A DNA stretch of 33,421 nt from Gammaproteobacteria bacterium (GCA_029941485.1 JAPYOZ010000003.1:1-33421); one strand, 5' to 3'. Positions 1 to 11,165 are shown, counted from the stretch's first letter. Numbers and translations are program-made. The notes: a model not told the origin generated them from the letters alone.

Positions 1-246
1 GCGGCAGTGGGTATGCCAATTGCCGTTGCTGGTGCGTTGGGTTTTATTGTGGCCGGTTGGAACGTTGAGAGTGCCACAAGTGGGTTGGGGTTTATTCATG
101 CCAAGGCATTAGTTAGTATTGTAATTGTGAGTGTGTTGTTCGCACCGCTGGGCGCTAAGGTTGCTCACCGTGTGGACGGTAAAAAACTGAAAAAGTTCTT
201 TGCCTTGTTCTTGGCTTTTCTTGGAATGGCCGTATTGTCTTTTTAG
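1..246 (+). CDS. TauE/SafE (TSUP) family membrane transporter, C-terminal part (5' truncated by window edge)
   Basis: Frame is open from base 1 (AAVGMPIAVAGALGFIVAGWN...) and ends ...LGAKVAHRVDGKKLKKFFALFLAFLGMAVLSF*, typical of TSUP/DUF81 C-termini. Confidence 0.75.
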   Translation, partial: AAVGMPIAVAGALGFIVAGWNVESATSGLGFIHAKALVSIVIVSVLFAPLGAKVAHRVDGKKLKKFFALFLAFLGMAVLSF

Positions 247-250
247 AACT

Positions 251-277
251 TATGTAACAGGCAAGGCCTGTTACATA
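251..277. terminator. Perfect inverted repeat between convergent genes, possible terminator or attenuating hairpin
   Basis: TATGTAACAGGC-AAG-GCCTGTTACATA: 12-bp perfect stem with 3-nt loop, directly abutting the ubiX stop codon (278-280). No long T-run. Confidence 0.5.
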
Positions 278-877
278 TTAACCTTGCCAAGGCGCTGCAA
301 GATCGTGATTTACGTCCAAATGGTCGAGTATTCTAGCCACGACAAAATTGACCAAATCCTGAATGCATTGAGGGTTTTGATAAAAGGCTGGATTGGCGTC
401 CATAATCACCACACCTAAGCGAGAAAGTTTGAGCATATTCTCCAGGTGAATGGCTGAATATGGGGTTTCCCTTGGTACTAAGATTAACTTTTTTTGCTCT
501 TTAATTACTACATCGGCGGCGCGGTGCATAAGGTTATCCGCATGGCCATTAGCAATAGCTGAGAGTGTACTCATGGTGCATGGCACCACCACCATTGCGC
601 GTGGTGGGTTAGAGCCAGAGGCAACAGGTGCTGTCCATTGATTTTTAGAAAATACTTCAATTTGGCCATCTTTAGCGCCTAGATATTGAGTGAGATTTTG
701 CTCTACTGATTGAGTGTCACTACCCAAATTAAGGTCAGTTTCCATGGCGATAACAGTATTGGCAGCAGTCGATATCATCACATAAATCAACTCTTGAGTT
801 TTGACTAGCTCTTTGAGTAGGGTAATGGCGTAAGGCATGCCTGAGGCGCCAGTGAGTGCAATTGCAATTGGTTTCAT
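278..877 (-). CDS. ubiX: Flavin prenyltransferase UbiX
   Basis: N-terminus MKPIAIALTGASGMPYAITLLKEL and ...VPCTMSTLSAIANGHADNLMHRAADVVIKE...LVPRETP typical of UbiX/Pad1. Confidence 0.93.
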   Translation of the reverse strand: MKPIAIALTGASGMPYAITLLKELVKTQELIYVMISTAANTVIAMETDLNLGSDTQSVEQNLTQYLGAKDGQIEVFSKNQWTAPVASGSNPPRAMVVVPCTMSTLSAIANGHADNLMHRAADVVIKEQKKLILVPRETPYSAIHLENMLKLSRLGVVIMDANPAFYQNPQCIQDLVNFVVARILDHLDVNHDLAAPWQG

Positions 878-2172
878 AGGTTCGGTATTAGTTTGTTAAA
901 AATATCATCAAAACTACCGTTAGACATGACCACGAAATGGCCTTGATTGATTTGACCTAGTTGGGCGACAATGTCATCAACAGTGTTAAACAGTGTGTCG
1001 TTCTTAAACACGGTATCGATATCCCAAGTTTGATTTTCTGGACGCAATATTAACACTTGATCAGCATCCTTGAGCGCGTCGACTAAACTTTGTTGGTGAA
1101 TGCCAGATTTCATGGTGTTGGATCTAAGTTCTAATATTGCCACGATATTCTCATTACCAACTTTAGCGCGCAGACCTGACAGTGTGGTGTGGATAGCGGT
1201 TGGGTGATGAGCAAAATCATCGTATAAAGTAATGCGATCAGTTTGGTGTTTAATTTCTAAGCGACGCTTCACTCCTTTAAAGGCGTTGAGTGCTTCACAA
1301 GCCACATCAAAAGACACACCAACATGATGCGCAGCATAGACCGCACCCAAGCCATTTTGCATATTGTGCTCACCCAGTAAATTCCAGTTAACGGTTTGCC
1401 CTTCAATGTCAAATTGAGTACCGTTTTCATTAACACTGAGTTTTGATACAGGCAAAGGCTGTGTCGTTGAAAACGCACCCATGTTTAATACTTCAGTGAT
1501 GGGTTGGTTGTTTTGTGGGTGAATAATCAAACCGTCACTTGGTATGGTGCGGATGAGGTGGTGAAATTGATTTTGAATGTCTTGGAGTGAATCAAAAATA
1601 TCAGCATGGTCAAATTCTAGATTGTTAATGACTAAAGTTTTTGGGTGATAATGGATAAATTTTGAGCGCTTGTCAAAAAAAGCAGTGTCGTATTCGTCGG
1701 CCTCAATGACAAAGAAGTTTGAATCGGTTAGACGCGATGAAACGCCAAAATTCTCTACCACGCCACCAATTAAAAAACTAGGGTTATAACCTGCAGATTC
1801 TAATATCCAAGCGAGCATACTGGCCGTGGTGGTTTTGCCGTGCGTACCAGAAATGGCAAGCACCCATTTATCGCGTAAGACATTTTCACTCAGCCATTGC
1901 GCACCCGAAGTGTAGTTGTATTGTTTGTTTAAAATTTCTTCCACACAAGCATTGCCACGCGACAAGGCATTGCCAATAACAAACACATCAGCTTTAGGCA
2001 TATCAACCACTTCATAACCATGAGTGTAAGTAATGTTTTGTTCGTTGAGTTGAGTACTCATTGGCGGATACACGCCTTGATCTTGCCCAGTAACTGTGTG
2101 GCCGAGTTGTTTAGCAATCAGCGCCAGAGAGCCCATAAAAGTGCCAGCAATACCAAGAATGTGTACGTGCAT
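874..2172 (-). CDS. mpl: UDP-N-acetylmuramate:L-alanyl-gamma-D-glutamyl-meso-diaminopimelate ligase
   Basis: MHVHILGIAGTFMGSLALIAKQLGHTVTGQD, ISGTHGKTTTASMLAWIL and YDDFAHHPTAI motifs; 4-nt ATGA overlap with ubiX. Confidence 0.93.
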   Translation of the reverse strand: MHVHILGIAGTFMGSLALIAKQLGHTVTGQDQGVYPPMSTQLNEQNITYTHGYEVVDMPKADVFVIGNALSRGNACVEEILNKQYNYTSGAQWLSENVLRDKWVLAISGTHGKTTTASMLAWILESAGYNPSFLIGGVVENFGVSSRLTDSNFFVIEADEYDTAFFDKRSKFIHYHPKTLVINNLEFDHADIFDSLQDIQNQFHHLIRTIPSDGLIIHPQNNQPITEVLNMGAFSTTQPLPVSKLSVNENGTQFDIEGQTVNWNLLGEHNMQNGLGAVYAAHHVGVSFDVACEALNAFKGVKRRLEIKHQTDRITLYDDFAHHPTAIHTTLSGLRAKVGNENIVAILELRSNTMKSGIHQQSLVDALKDADQVLILRPENQTWDIDTVFKNDTLFNTVDDIVAQLGQINQGHFVVMSNGSFDDIFNKLIPNL

Positions 2173-2174
2173 AT

Positions 2175-2540
2175 TTATTCGCCTTTGAAATTTAATGAAG
2201 CGGAATTAATGCAATAACGCTGTCCAGTTGGCGCTGGCCCGTCAGGAAAAACGTGCCCAAGATGAGCATCGCAGTTTTTGCATCTTACTTCCACGCGAGT
2301 CATGCCGTGGGCGCTGTCTTCGATTAGGGAAACGCTATCGGTTTGTGCAATGTCATAAAAGCTAGGCCAGCCTGTGCCAGAGTCAAATTTAGTGTTGGAT
2401 GAAAACAACACTTGGTTACAACAAATGCAGATATAGTTACCATCTTCGTGGTGATTAACGTATTGCCCAGTAAACGGCGCTTCCGTGCCGCATTGTTGAG
2501 TGACTTTAAACTGTTCTGGCGTTAATTTAGATAAATCCAT
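2175..2540 (-). CDS. msrB: Peptide-methionine (R)-S-oxide reductase MsrB
   Basis: Two CxxC zinc motifs (CICC, CKNC), GTGWPSF, and catalytic RYCINSASL. Confidence 0.95.
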   Translation of the reverse strand: MDLSKLTPEQFKVTQQCGTEAPFTGQYVNHHEDGNYICICCNQVLFSSNTKFDSGTGWPSFYDIAQTDSVSLIEDSAHGMTRVEVRCKNCDAHLGHVFPDGPAPTGQRYCINSASLNFKGE

Positions 2541-2582
2541 TCGTGTATTATATGGGCATTTAAACCATTCTTCTTCACAACC

Positions 2583-3668
2583 ATGAAAAAGTATTTAGTT
2601 GGCGGTGCAGTTCGTGATCGCTTATTAGGCATTAGCGACAACAATACCGAGAAAGACTGGGTAGTGGTTGGTTCATCGCCTGATGAAATGCTGGATCTTG
2701 GGTATCGCCAAGTAGGTAAAGAATTTCCGGTTTTTTTGGATCCAGGCACGCAAGAAGAATATGCACTGGCTAGGTTAGAACGTAAAGTTGGTAAAGGCTA
2801 CAAGGGATTTGAGTTTGATACTTCAAAATCAGTCACACTTGAGCAAGACTTGTCGCGCCGTGATTTAACCATTAACGCGATTGCTGAGAAAGATGAGGAA
2901 TTGTTTGACCCTTTTAACGGCCAAGAAGACTTAAATAACGGCTTGTTAAAACACGTATCTGACGCTTTTAGTGAAGACCCTGTGCGTGTATTGCGTGTGG
3001 CGAGATTTGCGGCACGATTTAAACCATTTGGCTTTAAAGTGGCGCATGAAACACACCGACTAATGAAAGACATGGTTGCCTCTGGTGAGGTAGATGCACT
3101 AACGCCTGAGCGAGTTTTTAAAGAGCTTGAAAAAGCATTGTCTTATGAAACACCATCTGCTTTTTTTAAGGTGTTGTCGGCTTGTGGTGCAGATGCAAAA
3201 GTATTTCCAATGCTTAGTAGTAATGCACACACAACACATGATAATGAATTTGAGTTTTTAGATCATCTTAAAGTTAATAATCCAGCGATAAAATTTGCTG
3301 TTTGGTTGAATCGTGAAAGCATTCAGTCGATTGCTAAATTGTGCAAAGTAATCAAGTGCCCTAAGGAATACGAGCAATTAGCACTGCTTAGTAGTGAATG
3401 GAGTCGCTTTGCAAATGTATTTATTCAGCACGACAGTAAGGAAATTCTTGAATTTTTTACTAAGACGGATGCACTCAGGCGTAAAGAGCGATTTAAGAGC
3501 TTGTTAGTTGTGTTTGAATTGTTGGATATCAACATTCAATTGATTGTCCAACTTCAAGACCAACTTAGTGTTATTGATGTTTCAAAACTGGATAAAAATA
3601 ACATTGCAAAAGCGATTGTTAATAAAAAAATGGACGTGATTACGCTATTTATTGACTCGACAAAGTGA
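2583..3668 (+). CDS. cca: CCA tRNA nucleotidyltransferase
   Basis: [16 protein letters not shown]..., [33 protein letters not shown] class II nucleotidyltransferase motifs. Confidence 0.93.
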   Translation: MKKYLVGGAVRDRLLGISDNNTEKDWVVVGSSPDEMLDLGYRQVGKEFPVFLDPGTQEEYALARLERKVGKGYKGFEFDTSKSVTLEQDLSRRDLTINAIAEKDEELFDPFNGQEDLNNGLLKHVSDAFSEDPVRVLRVARFAARFKPFGFKVAHETHRLMKDMVASGEVDALTPERVFKELEKALSYETPSAFFKVLSACGADAKVFPMLSSNAHTTHDNEFEFLDHLKVNNPAIKFAVWLNRESIQSIAKLCKVIKCPKEYEQLALLSSEWSRFANVFIQHDSKEILEFFTKTDALRRKERFKSLLVVFELLDINIQLIVQLQDQLSVIDVSKLDKNNIAKAIVNKKMDVITLFIDSTK

Positions 3669-6131
3669 ATCGTATTCGCAATACTCACAAGCATTTTTAG
3701 TGGGCAATACCTGAGCCTCTCCTTGTTGAAAATCAAGACTGGCTTTACTTATTTTTTCTTGCCAGATGCTTAGTTGTTCATCCCACTGTGAGCATGCAGT
3801 TTTTTTATTGGATTGTTTGGGGAGTGAATCTTTGTCTTTGGACAGACCTTTGTAGGTAATTTTGTCCGACGCCAGTTCAATAAAGCAAACACCTTGTGTT
3901 TTGTTGGATAGGACATAGATGGGTAGTTGTGGATCTTTGATGGTGTCTCCACACCAATCGCTAACGGATGTTTTACCAATTTTATAATCAAAAATAATTC
4001 GATTACCATTTTCCATTTCATCGGTTCTATCGAGGCGCACATCGAAAATAAGTCCTGCGACATTAACCTGCATTTCTTGCTCAGTTGAAATGATTTTAAA
4101 CTCATCGCGCTGTTTTTCACTTTGGATAAATTTGCTTACCAATTCCAGCAAACGATTGCGCTCTACTTTGATGAAGTTAGATTTTGAATGAGTGCTTAGT
4201 TCTTGGTCAATGCTCGATGCAATGAGCGCTGTCAGGTCTTTATCGTTATAAGACAATAACTGCTCGAGTGAGAGTATTTGTTGGTAGATTTTTTCCAGTA
4301 CCTTATGAATAATATTGCCCTGTTCGATTCGACTAAGACCAATGTGGGGCGCGTTAAAATGCTGAGTGTTTAGTCGGTGGGAAAAACCTTTAAATGCACA
4401 AGCCATTTGATCTTTAAGAGTGGAAACACCACCTGAAATACTTTTGTTTGATAATTCTGGTGCTTGTGAATCGTTGAGTGTCTCGGTTTTAACGTGGGTG
4501 ATTTTACTTTTAGTAGGTGCTTCAACGGCGTTGCTAAACTCGATCAGTGGTGAGCTTTGTTGCTCGTTTTCATTGTGAGTTTGAGCGTAACTAAAAACAA
4601 CGTTATCAGATAAACCCATTAGATTGGTGAGTGTGTCTTTAGCGTCTTGGGCGATCAACTCATAATTACTACGAGGTATTTGATGATTAGTGGCAATATC
4701 AAAGGGGATAAACCGCGGAGAGTTGAGCGGAGAAGGTAGAAAATCATTGGTCATTCCAAGTACCCAAGCCTCATCAAAATACAAACCCTCAGCTTCCAAG
4801 CTACCGAGTATTTGAATGGGTGTTTTGGCAGATTGTGCTTGGAACATCACTTGTGATAACCAGTTTTTTAGATCTTCTAAAGCTTGATGAACGTTAACGG
4901 ATTGGCTGTATTGTGAAAGTAAGTTAAGCCCAAGACTGGTTTGTTGGTATTTTTTGAATAATTGGTATTCGCTACTATTAAGCACTCTGTCGGTTGCAAA
5001 CCCCCATGATTGCAAATGATTATTAAAGCTTAATAGCCACTGATCGTGACTTTGTTGGGGTGTGTTTTGATCATCACAAATAGTATTTAGAATTTGTTCC
5101 AATACGGGGCAGCTAGACAATTTCTCTTTAACCCGCCCCAACTTAAAGTTTGTTGTGGATAAAGACAAGACTTTATTGACCAATAGCGCTCGAGCGGATT
5201 GTTCATTTTTAGCAGAGGCAATGTAAGGCGAGGTAATAACAGTGTTAAAAGTAGTTGTTTCAATGCGGTTTTTTTGCAGTTGACTGCTCAATTTTAAGAT
5301 TAATAAAAGGTGTTGAATGAGCGGGTATTGGTCTAATGATAATCCCAAAGAAATGTTGTAGGATTTTTGCCCAGTTTCATTTAAGGTATCGTGAAACACT
5401 TGGTCAAAAATAGATTTGAACTGATAGTGAAGCTCGTTTATTTTTGGTGAAACAACAACAATTTGTTTGGAAGGGTTTGATGCGTGTATTTTTTTTGCCC
5501 ACTGCGCTGCACTTTTGATTTCATCTTGAGTTGTTTTAAAGGTTTTATTGGCATGACTATCGTCCAATTGTCTGTGCTCTAATACTTGATAACCAATGGT
5601 GTTTAAGAATTGTGATTGTTCTGGAGTGAGAGTTTTAAAGCCATAAATATAGGGCTTGGTCATTTTGATATCGTTGTTGATGATCAGTGTAGATAAGTCG
5701 TTGATATCGATCAGTCCTTGTTTTAATTTGTTTTTTTGGTAGTCTTGAATCCAGGCACTGAACAGCTCAGAAGTGTCAAAATGCGACTGTTGTAATTCAT
5801 TCAAGGAGATTAGATGAGCTTTGCAGTAATCGTAGTTCTTAATCACTTCGTCCAATAGTCGACACTCAACTTTTTGCCCCAAGTGGGACATTGATTGAGC
5901 AATTAAAACCCTTGATTCAATATTGGAGATTAATCTTGTGGACGGCTGGAAGTTTATTATGCCCCAAGTATTGAGTAGATATTGTTTCCAGGAAAAGACT
6001 TTAGGCAGTTGGGAGGTGCCTTTTTGCAATTGATAGGTTTTTTTAAAGGCTAAAACTTGACGGTTATTGGCCAAGATGACAACATCTTTAGCGGTGATTC
6101 GGTCTAGATTAGAATTAATCCACATAACCAA
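3645..6131 (-). CDS. AddB/RecB-like PD-(D/E)XK nuclease (inactivated helicase-like N-terminus)
   Basis: C-terminal [37 protein letters not shown] (D...DYK nuclease core), PQLPIYVL, and [10 protein letters not shown] plus an upstream Cys ([12 protein letters not shown]), as in AddB-type Fe-S nucleases. No Walker A motif near the N-terminus. Confidence 0.82.
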   Translation of the reverse strand: MVMWINSNLDRITAKDVVILANNRQVLAFKKTYQLQKGTSQLPKVFSWKQYLLNTWGIINFQPSTRLISNIESRVLIAQSMSHLGQKVECRLLDEVIKNYDYCKAHLISLNELQQSHFDTSELFSAWIQDYQKNKLKQGLIDINDLSTLIINNDIKMTKPYIYGFKTLTPEQSQFLNTIGYQVLEHRQLDDSHANKTFKTTQDEIKSAAQWAKKIHASNPSKQIVVVSPKINELHYQFKSIFDQVFHDTLNETGQKSYNISLGLSLDQYPLIQHLLLILKLSSQLQKNRIETTTFNTVITSPYIASAKNEQSARALLVNKVLSLSTTNFKLGRVKEKLSSCPVLEQILNTICDDQNTPQQSHDQWLLSFNNHLQSWGFATDRVLNSSEYQLFKKYQQTSLGLNLLSQYSQSVNVHQALEDLKNWLSQVMFQAQSAKTPIQILGSLEAEGLYFDEAWVLGMTNDFLPSPLNSPRFIPFDIATNHQIPRSNYELIAQDAKDTLTNLMGLSDNVVFSYAQTHNENEQQSSPLIEFSNAVEAPTKSKITHVKTETLNDSQAPELSNKSISGGVSTLKDQMACAFKGFSHRLNTQHFNAPHIGLSRIEQGNIIHKVLEKIYQQILSLEQLLSYNDKDLTALIASSIDQELSTHSKSNFIKVERNRLLELVSKFIQSEKQRDEFKIISTEQEMQVNVAGLIFDVRLDRTDEMENGNRIIFDYKIGKTSVSDWCGDTIKDPQLPIYVLSNKTQGVCFIELASDKITYKGLSKDKDSLPKQSNKKTACSQWDEQLSIWQEKISKASLDFQQGEAQVLPTKNACEYCEYDSLCRVNK

Positions 6132-6714
6132 AGAAAGTGTCTAGCTTGGTCCAAAGTTCTTCTAAGCCTTGCTTTTTTAAACTGGAGAATAATTGCACAT
6201 CGACATAAGGGTGTTGTTCAATTGCCCGTTTGACTTTGAGATTTGCATTGCTAGCCGCACCTTTTTTTAGTTTGTCCGATTTGGTGAGTAGTATCTGCGT
6301 TGGTAGGTTAATGCTTACGCACCAATCGAGCATCATTTGGTCAAAAGGCGTGAGTGGTCGACGGCAGTCCATTACCAACACCGCACCTTTTAGGCATTGT
6401 CGCTTATTAAAATATTCACTCATGTCAGTGTGCCATTGTTTTTTAATGTGTTCTGGTACTTTAGCGTATCCGTAGCCAGGTAAATCCACCAGGCGACGAT
6501 CTTGATCCAATTCAAAAAATACCAAATGCTGTGTTCTGCCAGGCGTACGAGAGACCTTGGCTAGCTTTTTTTGCAAAGTTAGTGTGTTAATGGCGCTTGA
6601 CTTTCCAGCATTAGAGCGTCCAGCAAAAATCACTTCATAGCCTTGATCGGGTGGACAGCCTTTGAGTGATGGGCATGACAGTAAAAACTTAGCTTGTTGG
6701 TAGGAATTACGCAT
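6115..6714 (-). CDS. engB: Ribosome biogenesis GTP-binding protein EngB/YihA/YsxC
   Basis: [16 protein letters not shown] (G1), [11 protein letters not shown] (G3), LTKSDKL (G4). Confidence 0.95.
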   Translation of the reverse strand: MRNSYQQAKFLLSCPSLKGCPPDQGYEVIFAGRSNAGKSSAINTLTLQKKLAKVSRTPGRTQHLVFFELDQDRRLVDLPGYGYAKVPEHIKKQWHTDMSEYFNKRQCLKGAVLVMDCRRPLTPFDQMMLDWCVSINLPTQILLTKSDKLKKGAASNANLKVKRAIEQHPYVDVQLFSSLKKQGLEELWTKLDTFFGYVD

Positions 6715-6799
6715 TGGTTGAAATGGTGTATAATTATTAATATCGTGGTGGACTAAGCGCCATTATATAACTTTTAGTTTTTAATATAAGGAGAGAGTA

Positions 6800-7093
6800 A
6801 TGAAGAAAATTTTATTAGTAGCAGCAGCGGCTGCAATTTCAATGGGTTCTTTTTCAGTTCAAGCAGACGGCGGAGCAATGTACAGTTCATTAGGTTGTTC
6901 GGGTTGTCATGGTGCTGGTGGTAAATCATCAATTCCAACTTACCCATCATTAGCAGGTAAAGACGCAGCATGGATTGTTAAGCAATTAAAAGACTTCCAA
7001 TCCGGTGCTCGTAAAGATGCAACAATGAACGCAATGGCGCCAATGGCTGCTGGCCATGAGCAAGCAATTGCTGACTACTTAGCGGGTCAATAA
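6800..7093 (+). CDS. Secreted monoheme cytochrome c (c4/c5-like)
   Basis: Signal peptide MKKILLVAAAAAISMGSFSVQA, one CSGCH heme site, distal Met region; RBS aaggagaga upstream. Confidence 0.9.
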   Translation: MKKILLVAAAAAISMGSFSVQADGGAMYSSLGCSGCHGAGGKSSIPTYPSLAGKDAAWIVKQLKDFQSGARKDATMNAMAPMAAGHEQAIADYLAGQ

Positions 7094-7124
7094 ATTACCA
7101 GCGGTTCTTGCCGCTTAGTAATTC

Positions 7125-7150
7125 ATAGGATTTAACTTTTTAAATCCTAT
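7125..7150. terminator. Hairpin between cytochrome c genes
   Basis: ATAGGATTTA-ACTTTT-TAAATCCTAT: 10-bp perfect stem with 6-nt loop. Confidence 0.45.
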
Positions 7151-7155
7151 ATTAT

Positions 7156-7194
7156 AATAAGCCGATATTGAGTATAATATCGGCTTATTTTTTT
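7156..7194 (+). terminator. Rho-independent terminator
   Basis: AATAAGCCGATAT-TGAGTATA-ATATCGGCTTATT followed by further Ts: 13-bp perfect stem plus T-tract. Confidence 0.85.
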
Positions 7195-7211
7195 GTAAAA
7201 AGGACTAACAT

Positions 7212-7868
7212 ATGAATAAATTAGCACTTGCTTTTTTTGCTGTACTGGCTTTAATTTCAACAAATATTTTTGCTTCGGGTAATGCCGCTAGTGGTCAAGA
7301 AAAAATAGAAACTTGTACTGGTTGTCATGGTCCTCAAGGCAATGCCATTGTGCCTATCTATCCGAAACTGGCGGGTCAAAGCGAAGGTTATTTATTAAAA
7401 CAATTAAGAGACTTTAAATCTGGAGCTCGTAAGGACGGCATTATGCTTGGTATGGTTGCACCGTTAAGCGATGCGGATATGGCTAATATTGCTGCTTATT
7501 ATTCGGCTCAAACAACCACAAAAGGCATGTCCATAAAAAATGCTAAAGTGTTTACACTGGGTCAAAAAATTTATCGTGGTGGTAAAAAGCACCTACCTGA
7601 CCATAAGCAAATAACTGCTTGCATTGCGTGTCATGGCCCTAATGGCAAAGGCATTTCAACGGCTGGATTTCCAGCATTGGCCTCGCAAAATGCTTCTTAT
7701 ACGGCTAAACAGTTAAAAGCATTCCGTCAAGAGTCGCTAAATGCACAAACGGGTACCACTGCTCACGTTCGAGACAATGACTACGAAAGCATGATGAGAA
7801 GGGTTGCTAGAAATTTGACTAATGAAGAAATTGACGCGGTTTCTCGCTACATCTCTGGCTTGAATTAG
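7212..7868 (+). CDS. Diheme cytochrome c4
   Basis: Signal peptide MNKLALAFFAVLALISTNIFA; two heme motifs CTGCH and CIACH in duplicated domains with YPKLAGQ...YLLKQLRDFKSGARKD; next to engB, as in several gammaproteobacteria. Confidence 0.92.
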   Translation: MNKLALAFFAVLALISTNIFASGNAASGQEKIETCTGCHGPQGNAIVPIYPKLAGQSEGYLLKQLRDFKSGARKDGIMLGMVAPLSDADMANIAAYYSAQTTTKGMSIKNAKVFTLGQKIYRGGKKHLPDHKQITACIACHGPNGKGISTAGFPALASQNASYTAKQLKAFRQESLNAQTGTTAHVRDNDYESMMRRVARNLTNEEIDAVSRYISGLN

Positions 7869-7896
7869 AGCGTAACTTCTTTAGTTCAAAATTGGT

Positions 7897-7921
7897 AAAA
7901 AGGCAGCTACCCTGCCTTTTT
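7897..7921 (+). terminator. Rho-independent terminator after cytochrome c4
   Basis: AAAAAGGCAG-CTACC-CTGCCTTTTT hairpin with T-tract. Confidence 0.85.
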
Positions 7922-7994
7922 ATTGCAGGTGAAAATGCTGTCCTATCAGGTATAATTCACTATTTTTTTAAGTACAACATTTGGATTTATAACA

Positions 7995-9293
7995 ATGAAA
8001 ACTTCACTAGAAACATTAGACGGTCTTAAGAGGTCGTTAACCGTTGAACTACCTATTGATACCTTTAAGCAAAAAACAGATAAAGTTTTGAAAAAAATGG
8101 CCCCACAAGTAACCGTTGATGGTTTTAGAAAAGGAAAAGTACCTTTATCCATTTTGCGTAAACAGTTTGGTGCGAATGCGAGCTCGGATGCGGTGAATGA
8201 AATTGTTGGTGAAACATTGATGGATGCACTGGCTGAAGTTAAGTTAACACCCGTTGCACAGCCAATCATTACTAAAATTGATTCAAACGATGACAGTGAT
8301 TTTTCTTACACGGTGGAGTTTGAGATATTCCCTGAAGTTAAAGTGGGCGATTTTTCTAAGTTAAAAATTGATCAAACTGCCGTTAAGATTACCAAGGCCG
8401 ATGAAGACAAAACGCTGGATGGCTTAAAAGAGCAATCAACAGAATACAAGGCAGTGAAGCGAAATTCTAAAGAAGGCGACCGTTTAAGCATCGACTTTAA
8501 AGGTTTGATAGATGGAAAAATCTTTGAAGGTGGCGAAGCAAAAGATTTTAGCATTGTGATAGGTAAGGGCTCTATGATTAAGGGCTTTGAAGAAGGTTTG
8601 ACTGATGTTGCCACCGATAAGACGGTAACACTGGATTTGGTTTTTCCAAAAGAATACCAAGCGCCTCAATTAGCGGGTAAGGCCGTAACTTTTGAGGTAA
8701 CCATTAACGAAGTGGCCTCACCTAAGGTACCAAAGCTAGACGAAAAATTTGCCAAGAAGTTTGGCGAAAAAGACATGGATGCCTTGCAAAAGAGCATGAA
8801 AGAGCAAATGCGAGTTGAGATTGATAATCGTCTTGCTAATCAAAATAAAGACGCTATATTTAATGCCTTATTAGTGGCCAATGAATTTGATGTGCCACAA
8901 GGAAGTATTGATAGTGAAGCTCAAAATCTATTGAATGAAATGCAAGCGCGTATGCAGCAACAAGGCATGGATTCTCAAACTGCTAGCTTGCCGGCTTCCA
9001 CTTTTAATGGCGAAGCTGAGAAACGTGTTAAGTTGGGCTTATTAGTTAATCAGATTGCCAGTGACAATAAATTTGTCGCTAGTAAAGAACAGCTCGATGC
9101 AAAATTAAAAGAAATGTCACAATCTTATGGTGAAAATGCTCAGCAAATGGTAGACTACTACAATGAAGATCCTACTAGATTAACTAGTATTGAGTTATTA
9201 GTGGTAGAAAAAATGGTAGCAGATTTAATTTTAGAAAAGGCTAAAGTAACTTCTAAAAACAAAAAGTTTCAAGAAGTGACACAACAAGGATAA
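7995..9293 (+). CDS. tig: Trigger factor
   Basis: MKTSLETLDGLKRSLTVELP...VDGFRKGKVPLSILRKQFG ribosome-binding signature, FKBP-type PPIase region; upstream of clpP-clpX. Confidence 0.95.
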   Translation: MKTSLETLDGLKRSLTVELPIDTFKQKTDKVLKKMAPQVTVDGFRKGKVPLSILRKQFGANASSDAVNEIVGETLMDALAEVKLTPVAQPIITKIDSNDDSDFSYTVEFEIFPEVKVGDFSKLKIDQTAVKITKADEDKTLDGLKEQSTEYKAVKRNSKEGDRLSIDFKGLIDGKIFEGGEAKDFSIVIGKGSMIKGFEEGLTDVATDKTVTLDLVFPKEYQAPQLAGKAVTFEVTINEVASPKVPKLDEKFAKKFGEKDMDALQKSMKEQMRVEIDNRLANQNKDAIFNALLVANEFDVPQGSIDSEAQNLLNEMQARMQQQGMDSQTASLPASTFNGEAEKRVKLGLLVNQIASDNKFVASKEQLDAKLKEMSQSYGENAQQMVDYYNEDPTRLTSIELLVVEKMVADLILEKAKVTSKNKKFQEVTQQG

Positions 9294-9890
9294 ATGGATA
9301 TTAAAAATCTAAATCAAATACCGATGGTGGTAGAACAATCTGCCCGAGGTGAACGTGCGTACGATATTTATTCTCGCCTTTTAAAGGAGCGCGTTGTTTT
9401 TTTAGTAGGTCCAGTAGAGGACTACATGGCCAACGTGATTGTTGCTCAATTATTATTCCTTGAATCTGAAAATCCTGATAAAGACATTCATTTGTACATC
9501 AATTCTCCAGGTGGCTCGGTTTCAGCGGGTTTGGCAATTTACGACACCATGCAGTTTATCAAACCAGACGTGTCTACACTATGCATTGGTCAAGCGGCCA
9601 GTATGGGTGCTTTGTTGCTTGCTGCAGGCGCTAAAGACAAGCGTTTTGCATTGCCACATGCGAGGTGCATGATTCATCAGCCGTTAGGTGGGTTCTCTGG
9701 TCAGGCGAGTGATATCGATATTCATGCACAAGAGATTTTAAAAGTGAGAGAAAGGCTCAACCTTATTTTAAAAAACCACACGAGTCAAAACCTTAAAACC
9801 ATTCAAAAGGACACCGATAGAGACAACTTTATGTCAGCCGATGAGGCGGCTAAATACGGTTTAATCGATCGAGTACTTGCAAAACGATAA
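9294..9890 (+). CDS. clpP: ATP-dependent Clp protease proteolytic subunit
   Basis: [56 protein letters not shown]: catalytic Ser and His motifs. Confidence 0.97.
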   Translation: MDIKNLNQIPMVVEQSARGERAYDIYSRLLKERVVFLVGPVEDYMANVIVAQLLFLESENPDKDIHLYINSPGGSVSAGLAIYDTMQFIKPDVSTLCIGQAASMGALLLAAGAKDKRFALPHARCMIHQPLGGFSGQASDIDIHAQEILKVRERLNLILKNHTSQNLKTIQKDTDRDNFMSADEAAKYGLIDRVLAKR

Positions 9891-9903
9891 GAGGTTGTAA
9901 TCC

Positions 9904-11160
9904 ATGCCAGAAAATACCGAAGACCTTCATTGTTCATTTTGCGGAAAAGCAAAGTCTGAGGTTGATCGCCTCATTGCTGGTCCGGGCGTTTACATTTGCA
10001 ACGAATGCATTGAATCTTGTTACGATTTAATTCAAGAACAAGCTTTAAAAGAAGTTGTCGATGAGCATCAAAACTGGGATTACACTCCTAAAGAATTAAG
10101 AGACTTTTTGGATGAGTACGTGATCGGGCAAGAGCATGCTAAGAAAGTATTATCCGTAGCAGTTTACAACCATTATAAGCGTCTACAAAGTGGCTATATT
10201 TCTAACGAAGTTGAACTGGATAAGTCTAATATTTTAATGATTGGCCCTACTGGCTCTGGCAAGACGTTATTAGCACAAACGTTGGCGCGTATTTTGGACG
10301 TGCCATTTACAGTGGCTGATGCCACTACGTTAACCGAAGCGGGTTATGTGGGTGATGACGTTGAAAACGTTATCAAGAGCTTGTTGTCTCGTTGTGATTT
10401 TGACCCTGAGCGTGCTGAGCGCGGTATTATTTTTATTGACGAAATTGATAAAATTTCTCGTCGTTCCGATTCTCCGTCGATTACCCGTGATGTTTCTGGT
10501 GAAGGTGTGCAACAAGCAATGCTTAAACTAATTGAAGGTACTGTGGCTTCCGTTCCTCCACAAGGTGGACGCAAGCACCCCAATCAAGAAACCATTGACG
10601 TTGACACTTCAAAGATTTTATTTATCTGTGGTGGTGCGTTTGATGGTCTAGATAAAATCATTGGTAAGCGTGTTGAAAAATCTACAGGCATTGGTTTTTC
10701 TGCGGATTTAAAAGATCAAAGCAAGGAAAAGACTTTAACAGATTTATTTGATTTGATTGAGCCAGAAGATTTAATTAAGTTTGGACTTATCCCAGAATTG
10801 GTTGGCCGTTTACCTGTGCAAACATCACTGAGTGAACTGGACGAGAAAGCTTTGGTGCAAATTTTAACCAAGCCAAAAAACTCAGTAATCAAACAGTTCA
10901 AAGAGGTTTTTTTAATGGAAGGGGTAAAGCTTACTTTTAATAAGCCAGCTTTATCAGCCATTGCCAAGTTAGCCATTAAGCGCAAAACAGGCGCTAGAGG
11001 ACTGCGCTCAATTATTGAAGATTTATTGTTAGATACTATGTTTGATTTGCCTTCAATGGAAAGTGTGGCGGAAGTTGTTATTGATAAGGCGGTTGTTGAA
11101 AAGAAAAAAACACCATTAATGCTGCACAAGTCTGAAAAAAAATCTAAAAAAGCCAGTTAA
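9904..11160 (+). CDS. clpX: ATP-dependent Clp protease ATP-binding subunit ClpX
   Basis: N-terminal zinc-binding CSFCGK...[14 protein letters not shown] Walker [10 protein letters not shown] Walker B. Confidence 0.97.
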   Translation: MPENTEDLHCSFCGKAKSEVDRLIAGPGVYICNECIESCYDLIQEQALKEVVDEHQNWDYTPKELRDFLDEYVIGQEHAKKVLSVAVYNHYKRLQSGYISNEVELDKSNILMIGPTGSGKTLLAQTLARILDVPFTVADATTLTEAGYVGDDVENVIKSLLSRCDFDPERAERGIIFIDEIDKISRRSDSPSITRDVSGEGVQQAMLKLIEGTVASVPPQGGRKHPNQETIDVDTSKILFICGGAFDGLDKIIGKRVEKSTGIGFSADLKDQSKEKTLTDLFDLIEPEDLIKFGLIPELVGRLPVQTSLSELDEKALVQILTKPKNSVIKQFKEVFLMEGVKLTFNKPALSAIAKLAIKRKTGARGLRSIIEDLLLDTMFDLPSMESVAEVVIDKAVVEKKKTPLMLHKSEKKSKKAS

Positions 11161-11165
11161 TCCTA

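Noticed and set aside
6729-6734. TATAAT as the promoter of the cytochrome c operon
   Set aside because: Good -10 match but no convincing -35 at 16-18 bp; too weak to list as a feature.
6774-6971. Minus-strand 65-aa ORF across the cytochrome c start
   Set aside because: Leu-rich shadow ORF overlapping the signal peptide coding region; no supporting signal.
10330-10583. Overlapping antisense ORFs inside clpX (61-79 aa)
   Set aside because: They lie fully within a strongly conserved coding gene, have no RBS support or recognisable domain; shadow ORFs.
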